The position numbers and the translations under genes are program-made. This document shows, in pieces, positions 27,541 to 39,934 of a stretch of DNA of 64,000 nucleotides. A model generated the notes under the pieces. It had not been told where the DNA came from, did no database searches, and worked only from the letters and a program-made list of their open reading frames with translations. Position 1 is the stretch's first letter; each line of letters opens with the position of its first letter. The DNA is from Rachicladosporium sp. CCFEE 5018 (taxonomy: Eukaryota; Ascomycota; Dothideomycetes; Cladosporiales; Cladosporiaceae), in assembly GCA_002077045.2 (NCBI GenBank), contig KZ111145.1, positions 372,768-436,767 of the forward strand. The letters are read 5' to 3'.

Positions 27541-30500
27541 ATTTCAAGGGACTTCGAACGCTCGGGTCAAGTCGGCACACGGAAAGAGTGCGGGAGATAG
27601 ATCTCGCTGTTGCTAGAAAGCAGTCGAGTGCTTATACAGCGAGCGTCGGTGGGAAAGATTCCTGAGGTGTTGATTGCGAGATGCTGATCAAGTGCGAGCA
27701 CGCGCACGTATATCTACTCGGATGCTGTTCGTTGCGAGCGCGTTCACAAATCATTCGGCAGTACTACGCTATACCGCATTGAGAGATGTCTTGCCGAACG
27801 ATCGCGTGGCTGTGCTAAAGGTGATCTCCATCCCACAACGTCCGTCAACCCTGCACTCGCATACGACCTGCATAGCCGGTAGATCTGAGGGACAAGAACC
27901 GACGAATTGGCATCTCCGGCATGCCTGCTTCCGAGTGCTGTCTCCTCGATGTGGACAGCGGACACTCTCACCGTCTGAAGACGTGCAAGATCGTCGTATT
28001 CGCTGACGAACTCGTACGGTACTTCCAGGTGAGTAACCCTCGCTTCTTGGCTGTGCCTGAATTTGCGCATTCGCACACGCTGCGAGCCACGTCACCCACT
28101 GTCAATCCCACTGACACACACCCAGTGAGGTGGTGGGCATTAAGCTTACTTTCCTGGCGACCGTTTCTGACCCCACCGACACTGACATCGCAGCAACACA
28201 GATGCGCTGACACTGGGTCTAGGCCTGATCTCACGTGCTCTCTTGCTCGCCTCGCATCAAAGATGACGAGCACTGTCATCGCATAGAGGGGCATTGCACG
28301 ATCATAGGCGTTCGGTCATCCCAGGTGCTCCACACCATACAGTCGAACGGGGAGCACTCCTGGCAGCAGCCAGTACGCCAAGTGTATGTCGTGCATGAAG
28401 TGGCTGCCACGTAACGCCTTTGCACCGCCATACCTTGGCTCTCTCAGCGAATCAACAGGCTCTGGCTGTTCTCAGCGCCACAGGTCGGCCCTTCGATAGA
28501 ACTGCTCAGCCTCACACTGCGAGCAAAGCTCGGATGGCTCCGATGTTCTGGAAGTTACCCCACCAAGCCCACATTGCGGCTTTCCAAGTCAGCATCTCCT
28601 CTGCCCACTCTTCTCAGGTACAGACGCTGTTTGACGGAAGGATAGGAGGCTTGCAGCTGGCATCAATATGCAGTCGTGCGACCATCGACATCGTGGACTC
28701 CGAGTAAGGAGGTACCAATTATTGACAACAGAGCACTGCTTCGACATGCCCAATCTGACGAACGCACAATGCCCCTCTCGAGTGATGGCATGACCCTCGG
28801 CTCCTGATGAGACATTCAGATCCTGTCTCACTGCACTCAACGTTGCAAACGCGATACCGCTGAAGCTCGCCAAAACACCGTCATCTGATCACACAGTCCT
28901 CTAAATTTACACCCCACAGCATCGCAACATCAGACCCCAAGCATCATGACCAGCAAGGCTGTCAGGCATCTTCCGCACATACCTCGGTCGTTCGGCCTTG
29001 CAGTCCGAGACAGAGCTCACTACAAGCATCGCAATGCACCGCCCAGAACAACAATCTCGACTTTGCTACACAACTCGTCATCACGCCTGCGCCACACTCT
29101 GCACGCTCGACCGGGTTCACGACCTCGGCGGGACATCGGCAAGCCACAGCCCTGAGATCTTGCCAAGCAAGACTGCTTGCCGGCTACCGAGGGCTCGGAG
29201 CCCGCCATGGCCGAGATGTGGGAAATGATTAGTAACCTTTCATAGGCATCACGGATGGAGGCATCCGCGGTGAATGCTCGGAAACTTCGTGGTGAGTGAT
29301 TAAGTAGAGAGGGTGTAGTCACCGACGGGGCTTTGCGCGCCGATGGTGCCGGATGAGCTGGTGAAAGAGACACTACAGCGTGAGTCGTCGACACACTGAC
29401 AAGTCATGCCGGAGACATTGCGGCTACGTTGAAGTAGGTTCAGTAATCTCGACATTCAGCGACCCTTCACGGCTCAACAAGCGGCCAGCTGTGTCCACGA
29501 ACCACACCCACTACATGAAGGAAACAACGCAGTGTGGAGGAACGGTATGGCTGCTGACTGTCAGGCCCGTATCCACGTAGCCTTTTTTCTCTTACGCGTT
29601 CTGCCGCAAGACAACCAGGCTGCAAGCTCGCTATTGGCAATGAGAGACTGAATCGCCTACTTGTTGGCTGCGATAACCAGAGGTAAGTCTCTCGATGGTA
29701 GCGCGATGCACATTGGACCTGTCGAGGCTGTGCGGTCAGAAGCTGCAGCCAGGACGATGTTGGTAAGGAGATATTCAGATCTCGGGAAATGCGAGTGTCG
29801 ACGCTCATCGCACTCTGCATGGTTCTCTGATCGCAAACTAGATTGGTCCGATTCCAAGATGATGTCTTGCGGCTGGGCAGCCTTTAGTCGCTCAATGGGC
29901 TTTCCCTGGCAGAACTTGATCCTGACACGTGCCTCAAAACATTTCACATCTTGCTGCATGCGATGATCGCTACGAAGCGAACATGACCCGACTGAGATTG
30001 CGTTACACGTGTCGAGGAAGCGAGGCATTGGCTTCATTCGCTAGCTTGGCCTTTCTCTCTGATGACATCCATTGAAGACTTTGTTGGTTGCTCAGGGGGA
30101 TTTACCGGTGGGATGCTCGACGTGGTGAGTCATTATAACGCACCCGTTTCGACAGCCGAAAGACCCGCCGTACATAGCTCTGTTATCTAGACCCTACATG
30201 TAACGACATAGATCCACAGCAAGTAGACCGACGCAAGTCTGCCTCAATTGCCTAGACTGCTCCCGCCATTATTTCCCGTTCGCACCGCACGCACTCCGCA
30301 GAACGTCGGCAAGCTCCTCCACTTCAATGTGCTTGGCAAATCAATCGGCCCCAGATCTCCTCCAACGCTTGGCCGTTGTGACAGCTCCACGTTTTCATCC
30401 CGTTGACAACCTACCGCTCCACAGCTGCCAGGGACAGAGCACTTGTATGCACATCGTTGCCCTTACGAGACGTCTACATGGCCATCAGATGGTGGCCGGA

Positions 30501-30712
30501 GTGATGATCAGCCGCAAATCACGGCATCGTCGATGCGGTACCTGCATTGACTTTGGGCAGGATGAATCTGCACGCTGAAGCGGGGGATTTCCTCCACTTT
30601 AGCGGGGAAATCGACATCGCTTGCGGTAGTATGTATAAAGGCTAGGTATTTCGTCAATGGTGCGTTGTGTTGCATTGTGTAGTCCTTGTCGTACGTCGAG
30701 AAGACATTCAAG
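27541..30712. other. 3.2-kb region with no supported gene
   Basis: Many short frames on both strands, none with a recognisable domain or a coherent splice model. I saw no tRNA, repeat array or transposase. It may be diverged non-coding DNA or hold small genes I cannot recognise. Confidence 0.4.
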
Positions 30713-33133
30713 ATGCGTGGAATCATTGCACTTTCGGCAGCAAGCTTGGTGGCGGTCGCTAAAGCTGGTAAGCTACCCAAGCCTTCCACTAACAGCGTTG
30801 CTCGGCATTTAGCGATGCTTTGAGTGATGTGAAATCTGATCACGCACTGACACACCACAGCCATCGCTGCCAACGGCCAGAACTTCACGCTCACGGGCGA
30901 TGATGTCTCCTACCTCTTCCACGTCGACCAAGAATGGGGAGACCTCGTCAGCGACCACTTCGGCGGCCCAGCCGACGACTTCAGACCGCCCGAGTCTTTC
31001 TTACAGTCCGGCTGGAGTGATGGTTTAGCGGTCATCCGTCGCGAGTTCCCAGACCTCGGACGCAGCGACTTCAGATTGCCAGCCATCCACATCTCCCATG
31101 CAGACGGCAATACAGTCACATCGCTGATGTACAAGTCGCATGAGGTAGTTGAGGGTAAGCCGAAGCTGCCTGGACTACCTGCTACGTTTGGTAATGGGAG
31201 CGACGTGACGACCTTGCTGGTCTCTTTGTATGACAATGTCTCCGATGTGTCGGCGGTGTTGTCGTACTCTGTCTTCCCGAAGTACAATGCGATTGCTCGC
31301 AGCTTCCAGCTCACGAACAACGGCACGCAGAACATCTCTATCGAGCGGGCTTCGAGCTTCAGCATCGACCTACCGAACCTTGATCTCGAGATGATCGAGC
31401 TCCAGGGAGACTGGGCGCACGAGAGGAATCGTAACGTGCGCAAGGTGCAATATGGTGAGACGGGGTTCAGAAGCACTGAGGGCTATTCGTAAGTCATCTC
31501 ATTGCCCAGACATGATCATCGACTATACTGACGATCACTAGGAGCCACGTTCACAACCCATTCTTCGTACTACAGACCCAGACACCACCGAGACCAATGG
31601 CGAGGCCTGGGGCTTCAACCTCGTCTACACCGGGAGTTTCGCTGCCACTGCAGAGCGCTTCTCGCACGGCTTCGTCAGGGTGCTGCTCGGGCTAAACCCT
31701 CTCCATGCCAGCATTCCAGTAGGGCCAGGCGAGACCTTCACTTCACCCGAGGCAATCGCAGTCTACTCTTCTGAGGGACTTGGTGGCATGTCCCGCTCAT
31801 TCCACGACCTGTACCGCAACCACCTCTCGAGATCGAACAACACCTTCGCGACCCGCCCGGTTTTGCTCAATTCTTGGGAAGGTCTCTTGTTCAACTACAC
31901 CCAGGACAGGCTGGAGGAGCTGGCGAAAGAGACGTCTGACCTTGGCATCAGCCTCTTCGTGAATGACGATGGCTGGTTCGGCAAGGCGCCATATGCCCGC
32001 ATCAACGATACAGCCGGGCTTGGAGACTGGACTCCAAACCCAGACCGCTTCCCGAACGGACTAGCGCCATACGTCAACCAGGTCGAGAGCGATTCGGTCG
32101 ATAACTCTACCCAGCCACTGCGCTTTGGCATCTGGTTCGAGCCAGAGATGGTCAATCCCAACTCCACCCTCTACAAAGAGCATCCCGAGTGGGTCTTGCA
32201 CGCTGGCACACATACCCGCACTCTCACACGCAACCAGCTTGTGCTCAATCTCGCTATGACGGAGGTTCAAGACTACATCCTCGGGTTCATGCACAATATT
32301 TTATCGACTTCTAACATAGAATACATCAAATGGGACAACAACAGAGGTATGCACGAGATGCCCTCTCCAGCCACAGACCACGCATACATGTTGGGTCTCT
32401 ATCGCGTCATCGACAACCTCACGACCTCTTATCCCGGTATCCTTTGGGAGGGTTGCGCGTCTGGAGGTGGCCGCTTCGATCCCGGCATTCTGCACTATTT
32501 TCCGCAGAGGTAAGTCCCCACCAACACTGCTAGCGAATACTATGTCTGTCAGCTACTAACGAGACGGCTAGCTGGACAAGTGATAATACGGATGCGTCCG
32601 CCCGCCTCACAATCCAGATGGGCACCTCCCTCGCCTATCCGCCAAGCTCAATGGCTTGCCACGTGTCGGCAATCCCCAACGGCATAACACACAGGAACAT
32701 CTCCATCGCCTACCGCGCCCACGTAGCGCTAATGTGCGGCTCATTCGGCTTCGAACTCGATCCCAAGAGCCTAGCACCCGATGAGCGCGCCGCCATCCCA
32801 GGCATCTTGGCAGATTGGGCGAAGGTCAACCCCCTTGTTATCTCAGGCTCATTTTACCGCCTTGCATTACCGGACTACACCAATTGGCCCGCGGCACAGT
32901 TCATCAGTGCGAATCAGTCTACAGTTGCGGTGTTTGCGTTCCAGCAGATGGCTACTGTCCGGCCTGCGCCGCCGCCGCTGAGGATGCAGGGCCTGGATAA
33001 AAGCGCGAGGTATAGGAGTAATGCTTTCAATGGGACATTGGGTGGAGGGACGTTGATGAATGCTGGGATCAACTTGGCTTGGGATCCGATGGACTACCAG
33101 TCGAAGCTCATTTTCTTGTATCGCCAAAGCTAG
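30713..33133 (+). CDS. GH36 alpha-galactosidase, secreted; one apparent single-base frameshift
   Basis: Exons 30713-30767, 30861-31488, 31542-32509 and 32572-33133, with introns gtaagc...acag, gtaagt...ctag and gtaagt...ctag. Exon 1 codes a signal peptide (MRGIIALSAASLVAVAKA). The GH36 fold is clear. The N-terminal beta-sandwich reads SYLFHVDQEWGDL. The barrel has NSWEGLLFNY, VNDDGWFG and GIWFEPEMVNP. The nucleophile Asp is in IKWDNNR (codon 32334-32336) and the acid/base Asp in GCASGGGRFD (32478-32480). Near 31570-31580 the frame changes between HNPFFV and DTTETNGEAWGFNLVYTGSF; one missing base (possibly CCCC read as CCC at 31577-31579) restores a 737-residue protein. It resembles Aspergillus AglC-type enzymes and would act on raffinose-family and galactomannan galactosides outside the cell. 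Confidence 0.88.
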
Positions 33134-33283
33134 AGTAGCTGCTTGCGCAGGTACATATCAAGAGCTTTAAATTGCTAACACCTCACAACCTGGCATCTAC
33201 GCTGCTCCCTGTCTACTGCCTTTGATCGCCGAATCCGTTCTGCCATGCTCAGCAGCGAACTCGGCGTATCTTCCCACCTACGG

Positions 33284-34189
33284 CTACTGACTCGGCGATC
33301 CCTCACTTGAAATATAATCGTCACCAGGCCCATCCATGTCCTGAATCTGCCAGAAGCAGAGATCTTGCATCGTCTGCATCAGCCAGCCTACCGTCATAGT
33401 GTCCTCTGCCGGCTCAAGCACGAAGTCGAATTCCATGTCGAAATCAAACAACAGGTGAACGTCGATGCTGACCGGGCGGTCAGAGATGAAGGTGCGTTCC
33501 CAAGAAGCGCCGCTTGGCTTCCAGTGCTTGTACTCAGCGATCCAGTCGTGTAAGTCTAGGTCGGTGTGGAAGTCAATCGCGACTCTTCCATCATGGTCCA
33601 GATTATCGTCGAGTGCGTTGAATTGGCTCAACATTACGAGCCCTGGCTTGTTATTGAGATTTACGGGGACCACCAGCGGGTTCGTGGTTGCACCATTGGC
33701 CCATCCTCCGTGGTCTTCCTCGTCTCCAGCTTCATCGTCATCGTCAAGATCTTTCCCCTCTCCGTCCTCATCCCCTACCTCAGACTCGCTCTCGTCTTCC
33801 AGGTCATCGCCATCGGACCCTGCATCGGACTCATCTCTAGCATTGCGTGGCAGAACCTCGTACTCCAGCCACATGGCCTTGCGAAGCGCTGTAGAGCTTG
33901 CCATGGTCTGCTGGAACGTCCTGCTGACTCTTGTGACGGCGTACAACGCTTTCATCTCTGGGCGACCGCCGAACTGGCGGAGAATCATCTCCACGAGCTC
34001 CACAATTGCGAATACCTGCTGTTCTGCGGACTTGCTTGGATCCCGGGTCGACGTGGTGGCGGATGCTTTGACATTGATATTGCTTTGCGCCGGCGGTGTT
34101 GCATGCGTCTCGGGTACGTCGCTGGGCTGCTCATGACAGCGGCGTTTGGAGGAAGGCATGGTTATGTGCTCGTCGAGAGATGAAGCCAT
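33284..34189 (-). CDS. F-box-like family protein, member 1
   Basis: A single exon of 301 residues from the ATG at 34189 (the open frame extends further upstream). Residues 45-95 hold the family's F-box-like block: VFAIVELVEMILRQF, then ALYAVTRVSRTFQQTM and ALRKAMWLEY. A very acidic linker (DLEDESESEVGDEDGEGKDL) follows, then the shared NPLVVPVNL block and HWKPSGASWERTFISDR. The N-terminal tail is Ser/Thr/Pro-rich. An F-box-type fold would link Skp1/Cullin ubiquitin ligases to targets; that role is inference. It is the leftmost of five paralogs between 33.2 and 44.3 kb, is intact, and runs on the same strand as member 2. Confidence 0.65.
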   Translation of the reverse strand: MASSLDEHITMPSSKRRCHEQPSDVPETHATPPAQSNINVKASATTSTRDPSKSAEQQVFAIVELVEMILRQFGGRPEMKALYAVTRVSRTFQQTMASSTALRKAMWLEYEVLPRNARDESDAGSDGDDLEDESESEVGDEDGEGKDLDDDDEAGDEEDHGGWANGATTNPLVVPVNLNNKPGLVMLSQFNALDDNLDHDGRVAIDFHTDLDLHDWIAEYKHWKPSGASWERTFISDRPVSIDVHLLFDFDMEFDFVLEPAEDTMTVGWLMQTMQDLCFWQIQDMDGPGDDYISSEGSPSQ

Positions 34190-34610
34190 CGATGGTAAAT
34201 CGGGCTCTTGCGCCAGTGGCAAGTCTCTGCCGTGTTCTGGCCTGCAAGTTAGCTGTCGTGATCCCGAACACGTTTTTCGCCTGACACTGGTGCTTACACT
34301 GCAATGATCTTGACTTCGCTCCAGCGGATGACAGACGAGCACGGTTTGACGAGATGGAAATGGAGGAGTGAGATTTATATATGTTACAGGCAGCGGTGTG
34401 GCGAAAGCTTGGTAACGGCTCCATCTGGACTGCGAGGAAGGAACCATCCACGTGCTGTCAGGAAGGTGCAGCCTGAACCACACTCACACGAACCTCATCA
34501 CTGCAGTAGCATGCTTCAACCTGCAGATCAACTTCGATTGTTTCATTCCCACGCAATCACCCAGCGCTCCATAATCTCGGACTCCTCATCTTCACCGACT
34601 GGCTTAGAAG

Positions 34611-36037
34611 TCAGCCTCGCCAGTCATACGCACGGCATGCTCGAAATGATCCTTTGACCATCTGCATCGCGTTTCCCAGGCATACGTTCTTGAGAGTCCA
34701 GCGAAATCCTGCAATTGGCCCACGAACATGAAGAGTGATGAAGACTTCTACGTTCCGGTCCGCAATCAGCGTGTCTCCCCACGACTCGCCGCCCGGCACC
34801 CAGTCTTGATGTTTGCGAACCCATTCCCTAACCATTGAGTAGTCTATGCCGCATTTGAGCTGAATGCCGCCGTCGAGATAGTTGTTGCGCCACATTATCA
34901 AGGGCTCATTGTGGAAGATCTGCATCATTGGATGCTGCTGCCAGCCCATGACGAGCAGTGGATTGGGTTGGGCGTCGGCGTACCACGGCTTGATTCTCTC
35001 GAGTGTCTCCTTGTCCTCACGTCCCCTTCAATGCGAGCATCGCTACGGCACCGCATTCCTCCAAGGTCATCTCACCACCACAAATTCTCCGTTGTGTTCT
35101 CGGTCGGCTCGCGACAAGATTTGCACTCGCACGTCACTTGCAAGCCCCATTCGCGCTCACTCCTGGCCCAACCATGCAAGTCCTTATCAATGTCGAATCC
35201 AGCCACAGCCTTCTTCAGCTCAAGCACAACATTCTCCATCGTAGCCGTGTGAATATTGGACTCGAGCACGTCGATACGGCGAGCAGTTGAATAGGAGCGG
35301 CCACCACGATAATATAGCACATAAATCTCAAGCTCGACTGCCTGGCTCAACGCCAAGGTCCTTTCCCACGGCTCTCCACTAGGCTTCCATTCTTCTCGCG
35401 CCCACGCCTCGAGCGCTTCCTTTGGAGCGCAGAGAGTGAGCTGCATTTTGTCGATGTTGTCGCACTCTTGCTCATGCCAACAGCTGTCGAATATGCGTAG
35501 CATCGGCAGCTGCTGTGGACCGGACAGAAGGAGCGGGTTGGGCTGCATAGTCGCCAAGATATGTGGCCACTGCGCATTGAATGCATCTCTAGCAGCATTC
35601 TCTGCAGCCGTGGGCTCCTCAGAATAATACTTGCTATGCTTTGGGGACCTTGTCCACCAGATCGGGTAGCGCTCGCCTCATTCATCCTCGAAGAACCTGC
35701 CGAGTGGTGGTGGTGTTATTCCATACCGCAAGAACATCATCTTGCGCAGCGTTTCGGACCCAGCGATGACCTCCTTGAACGTCTTATTGACTCGCGTAGC
35801 GATGAACAGTGCTGTGACGTCCGGCGGCCAGGCTGTCTGCGACCAGGGGGTGTCGGGTATAGTTGATGTCGGGATTGTATCAGCGGTCATGCGTGAGAGG
35901 ATAGCTTCGACCAATTCGAAGATGCCGAAGACTTCCTGGGCGGCGGAGAGTGCACTCAAGGCCCTGCCATGTCTGATGCGGTTTATATGCAAGAACCCGC
36001 CGAAGAGCATGAGCGCCGTGCCCATATTGGAAGGCAT
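34611..36037 (-). CDS. F-box-like family protein, member 2, with duplicated C-terminal unit and an in-frame TGA
   Basis: Exons 35076-36037 and 34611-35025 are joined by a 50-nt intron (gtgaga...gaag); together they are 1377 nt, divisible by three. The F-box-like block is VFGIFELVEAILSRM, an insert, then ALFIATRVNKTFKEVI and TLRKMMFLRYG. A TGA lies in frame at 35678-35680; the same frame continues with GERYPIWWTRSPKHSKYYSE. A 63-nt intron (35634-35696, gttctt...catag) would remove the TGA in phase, but its donor is weak. The C-terminal unit occurs twice: QPNPLLLSGPQQLPMLRIF then EWKPSGEPWERTL, and again QPNPLLVMGWQQHPMMQIF then DWVPGGESWGDTL. Other family members have one such unit. It may be functional with two introns or a pseudogene. 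Confidence 0.55.
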
Positions 36038-36551
36038 GTTCTCGTGCCTCTTGTGATGTAGTGAAGCTGAGTGGTGACCTAGAGAGATGAATGGGAGAGG
36101 ATCAGCACTGATGCCGAGCATGGGTATAACACGGTCAGGAAGGAGCTTTGATCGATTGATCGCAGGAAGATTCGATCCAAGCTTGCACCACCAAACAGGG
36201 ACTCTCCTCGACGATTGTCAAGGTCTCTGTGCTACTGTCGACAGCACCGTGAGCCTAATTGACAGGCACTACATCTCCGAGAGGGTATCCGTTGGACGGT
36301 CTCGCCACGTCCCATTGTCTAGGTAGTACTTCGACCATAAGTCTGACATTATGCTGTGATGGACTGAGGCGCAGACGAGGGTGATCTTGCCGGTGGACGT
36401 CCAGATATTCCTGGCGTGTCTGAGCCAATGGCGCTGGATATCAAACTCTCACGTAGTCGAGCGAAGTCTATGGAAAGACCTGGGCGAACAGTGTCATAGC
36501 ATTGCTACTGATCTATGTGCCCTCCATTCTTTCCATCTCTTCGCTTTCCGT
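36038..36551. other. Intergenic region
   Basis: Upstream flank of F-box-like member 2 and 3' flank of the alcohol dehydrogenase gene. Nothing else recognised. Confidence 0.5.
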
Positions 36552-37853
36552 CTACTTCGCCCTCATGTCAACCACGCACCGTATACAGTCTCCGGCATGC
36601 ATATCATGGAACGCATCGTTGATACCCGTCAGCTTCTGGCGATGCGTGATGAATTCATCCACCTTCAGCTTGCCAGTCATGTAGTCGTCAACAAGATCCG
36701 GAAGTTGCGTGCGGCCCTTGACGCCGCCGAAAGCGCAGCCCTTCCACACGCGGCCGGTGACAAGTTGGAATGCTGGGAAGAAAAGTCAGTGAGTGGATAG
36801 TGCGAGGAATTGTACGCAGGAGGGCTTACGTCTCGTCGAGATTTCTTGTCCCGCCGCAGCGACACCGATAATGATGCTCTCACCCCAGCCCTTGTGGCAG
36901 GCCTCGAGCGCTGATCGCATGACATGCACATTGCCAGTGCAGTCGAAGGTATAATCACACCCTCCATCCGTCATCTCCGTCAACCTCGCCTGTATCGTCT
37001 CGCCATCTTTCAGCTCTTTCGGGTTCACGAAGTCTGTAGCCCCGAATTTCGTGGCCCACTCGCGCTTCCCATCATTGACATCCACCACGATAATTTTCCC
37101 AGCGCCATTCTTGACTGCGCCCTGAATAACGCTCAAACCAACACAGCCAGCGCCAAAGACCGCAACATTGCTCCCCTTCTCCACACCATTGCCTTTACCA
37201 GCTGTGATCACAGCCGCGCCGTAGCCGGTCGTGATACCGCAGCCGAGCAGGCAGGTGCGGTCCATAGGCGCTTTTGGCGTAATGGCCACGACCGAGATAT
37301 CGGCTACGACAGTGTATTGCGAGAAGGTCGAGCAGCCCATGAAGTGGAGGAGATCTTTGCCCTTGCACTTCAGGCGGGATGTGCCATCGGGCATGACGCC
37401 TTTGCCTTGTGTTGTGCGGATCTTGCCACAGAGGTTGGTCTTGCCGGATTTGCAGAACTTACATTCTTTACATTCGGGTGTGCTGTGGGAGAATCGGAAC
37501 ATCAGCTTGCTGTCAGTAGGCAATGTCTCGTCTGGGTGCCATTAGGAGGGCAATGGGTTTACTCACTACAGCGCAACAACATGGTCTCCGACCTTCACGT
37601 TATCCACTCCCTCACCCACGCTCTCCACGATACCAGCGCCCTCATGTCCAAGCACAATGGGGAACGCGCCTTCGGGGTCCTTGCCGCTGAGCGTGTAGGC
37701 GTCCGTGTGGCAGACACCAGTGTAGTAGATCTCAATGCGGACCTCATGCGCCCTGGGAGGTAGGACTTCGATCTCCTCGATCGAGAGGTCTTTGCCGGCT
37801 TCCCATGCTACGGCGGCGAGGCAGTTGATCGTCTTGCCTTCGGTGGAGGACAT
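36552..37853 (-). CDS. S-(hydroxymethyl)glutathione dehydrogenase (class III alcohol dehydrogenase)
   Basis: Exons 37567-37853, 36830-37482 and 36552-36772, with introns gtgagt...acag (84 nt) and gtaagc...ccag (57 nt). The exon sum is 1161 nt, a 386-residue protein. Catalytic-zinc residues are in GVCHTDAYTLSG and LGHEGAGIVESVG. The structural zinc site reads PECKECKFCKSGKTNLC. The NAD-binding motif is VAVFGAGCVGLSVI. Class III features such as the residues after FSQYTVVADISV and the C-terminal TGRVWKGCAFGGVKGR are intact. It oxidises the formaldehyde-glutathione adduct and reduces S-nitrosoglutathione in the cytosol. The gene interrupts the F-box-like cluster. Confidence 0.95.
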
Positions 37854-38573
37854 GATTGTGATTGTTGAGGGGTTATGGGAGTCGTTGATGAAGCTGTAAT
37901 TGAAGCAGAAGGACTGAAGGTAATTCGAATGGCAAGAAAAAGACCTACATCAAGGTTGGCTACGATATTATCGGCATGCGCTCCAGGCGAATCCGTTGTC
38001 GGCAGATGACATAGTGGGTGAGGTGGGGTTGGAGTTTCCCTCGAAGCCTCCGGTGCACCGCGATGCCTTTCCGTTTTGGGCATGCGGTTGCCGTCATCAA
38101 AGCGAGAGGAACACGTGCAAGACAGCGCACAAATGGCTCAAATTGTGACAAGCGAGAAGAGCATATGAAGAAGCACTTCGAAGGATCCTATCACAAGTGA
38201 TGTTCGCATGGGAAAAGTTCAAAGCATTCTACAACCGATGAAGGAAATAAGTCTTTCAGCAACGCCACCTTGATGGCAATGCCACGGCGGGCTACGTCGT
38301 GCGAATGACCGCTGGAGGTACGATCCGACAACAGGCCAATGAGTCTCGACACAAGAAGAGGAACCAGACTCGAGACCTCGAACGCCGTACACAATATACA
38401 AACTACATGCCATCGATCAACACGCCTGTAATGCACCACTCTTCCGTTCACTCTCTATGCCACGCACAGGCAGATCATGATAATCGATCTGCCACATGAC
38501 TCCTCACACCTTCCAGTTGTACGCGTCTGTTGTCGCCATGATTGCGCGCGTATCTGGTTGTCGTGACGCTCGT
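37854..38573. other. Intergenic region
   Basis: Upstream flank of the alcohol dehydrogenase gene and 3' flank of the V-ATPase subunit c gene. No supported gene. Confidence 0.5.
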
Positions 38574-39586
38574 CTAGCACTTCGCCTCGCCAGATCGCGA
38601 GTTCATCAGGAGTGCAACAATGAGTCCGTAAAGACCTGTTGACGCAGTCAGTATTTGCTCTGTCTTTGGTAAGGGTCGCTGGTTGCAGCGTACCCAACAC
38701 CTCAGCGAAAATGAGAATAAGGATCATGCCGACGAAGAGACGGGGCTGTTGTGCGGTACCACGGACACCAGCATCACCGACGATACCAATGGCGAAGCCT
38801 GCAGCGAGACCAGCGAGACCGACGGACAGACCAGCACCAAGTTGGATGAAACCGGTGAAGAGAGGAGTGTCTTGCTTGAGATCGTTGGAGATCAGGACGG
38901 ACACCACGAGACCGTAGATTGCAATAATACCAGCCATGATGACTGGGATGATGTCTGCGAGATAGTCAGTGCCGTGCTCGTGAAGAGATCCTAGCTTGTA
39001 CAGCGGAAAGCGCAGGCCGGATTCTTTATCGCGGTCCACCCCAGCTGTAAAGGATCGGTATGACTTACTCTTGACGATCAAGTCGGGCCTGAGCACACCC
39101 ATGGCGGAGATACCAACACCAGCCTTAGCTGTGCCGTATGCTGCGCCAAAGCATGTGAAGACAATGGCGGACGTGCAACCCATCGCTCCGAAGAACGGCT
39201 ATGTCATTGTCAGTCCTGTATATGAAGTCCGCAGCTCTGCTCCATTGCCATCTCCTACAACGCGCCCCTCCGCGCGCCTTCATCGCTCTACCACTCCACA
39301 TCAAGGCTGCATAACGGTGCGATTGATCGAATGAAGGCGTGCAGATGATGATATCGAGTGGGCGCTTGTTTGCAGGAACTGGGGTTCACTTACGGCATAC
39401 ACGGGACTGTGAAATTATGACATGTTAGCGTCTTGTCCTCACATTGGGCTCCCTGATCTGGGCGCTTTCTCAAAGTGCGTATGAAGCTTGCGCCTCTTCA
39501 GTCGGCGACCATGATCCTGTGCAGGCAATGACGCCTCCATGGTAAAAGCAAATTGCAGCCTGGACTTACCAAAGATCGGAAGACAT
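38574..39586 (-). CDS. VMA3: V-type ATPase proteolipid subunit c
   Basis: Five exons: 39570-39586 (17 nt), 39394-39406 (13 nt), 39069-39198, 38694-38954 and 38574-38635. All introns are GT-AG (187, 195, 114 and 58 nt). The total of 483 nt gives 160 residues, the usual subunit c length. It starts MSSDLCPVYAPFFGAMGCT and contains VGISAMGVLRPDLIVKN, then IIPVIMAGIIAIYGLVVS. The proton-carrying Glu is in ILILIFAEVLGLYGLIVAL. Four transmembrane helices are evident. It forms the rotor ring of the vacuolar H+-ATPase. The 13-nt second exon codes only part of five residues. It is divergent with SNU13. Confidence 0.96.
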
Positions 39587-39934
39587 GGCGACGGTAGTGA
39601 GGTCGGTGTGGTAAGAAGCTGTGGCTAGTGGTCACTGATGGTGTGGGTGGTGTGGTGAGAGGCGGCGGAGTGATGGGGCGTGGGTATCAATGCTATGATG
39701 GCAGAGTCGTTGACGGAGGTCGAGCTGTCCATGCCAAGCTTATCTCGTCCAGTTTGGGAACTAGCGCACGGAACAGTCCGCTGAACATTTTGAGCTCGAC
39801 TTCAGCGAACATTTGCGACTAACCTTACTTTCCACCATACACAAGGCCGTGAACCCTCACACATAGCTTGGGCGAGCCTTACTTCTATTACTATCAATCA
39901 AACAAACACCAATCCACTTCCATCAATCACCGCA
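39587..39934. promoter_or_regulatory. Bidirectional promoter region, V-ATPase c / SNU13
   Basis: These 348 bp lie between the start codons of two divergent housekeeping genes. They include a G/T-rich stretch next to the V-ATPase start and a CA-rich leader (ATCAATCAAACAAACACC) before the SNU13 ATG. No further site identified. Confidence 0.55.

Noticed and set aside
33465..34183. Two overlapping forward frames of 205-223 codons
   Set aside because: Antisense to F-box-like member 1; the Ser-rich composition mirrors its acidic linker.
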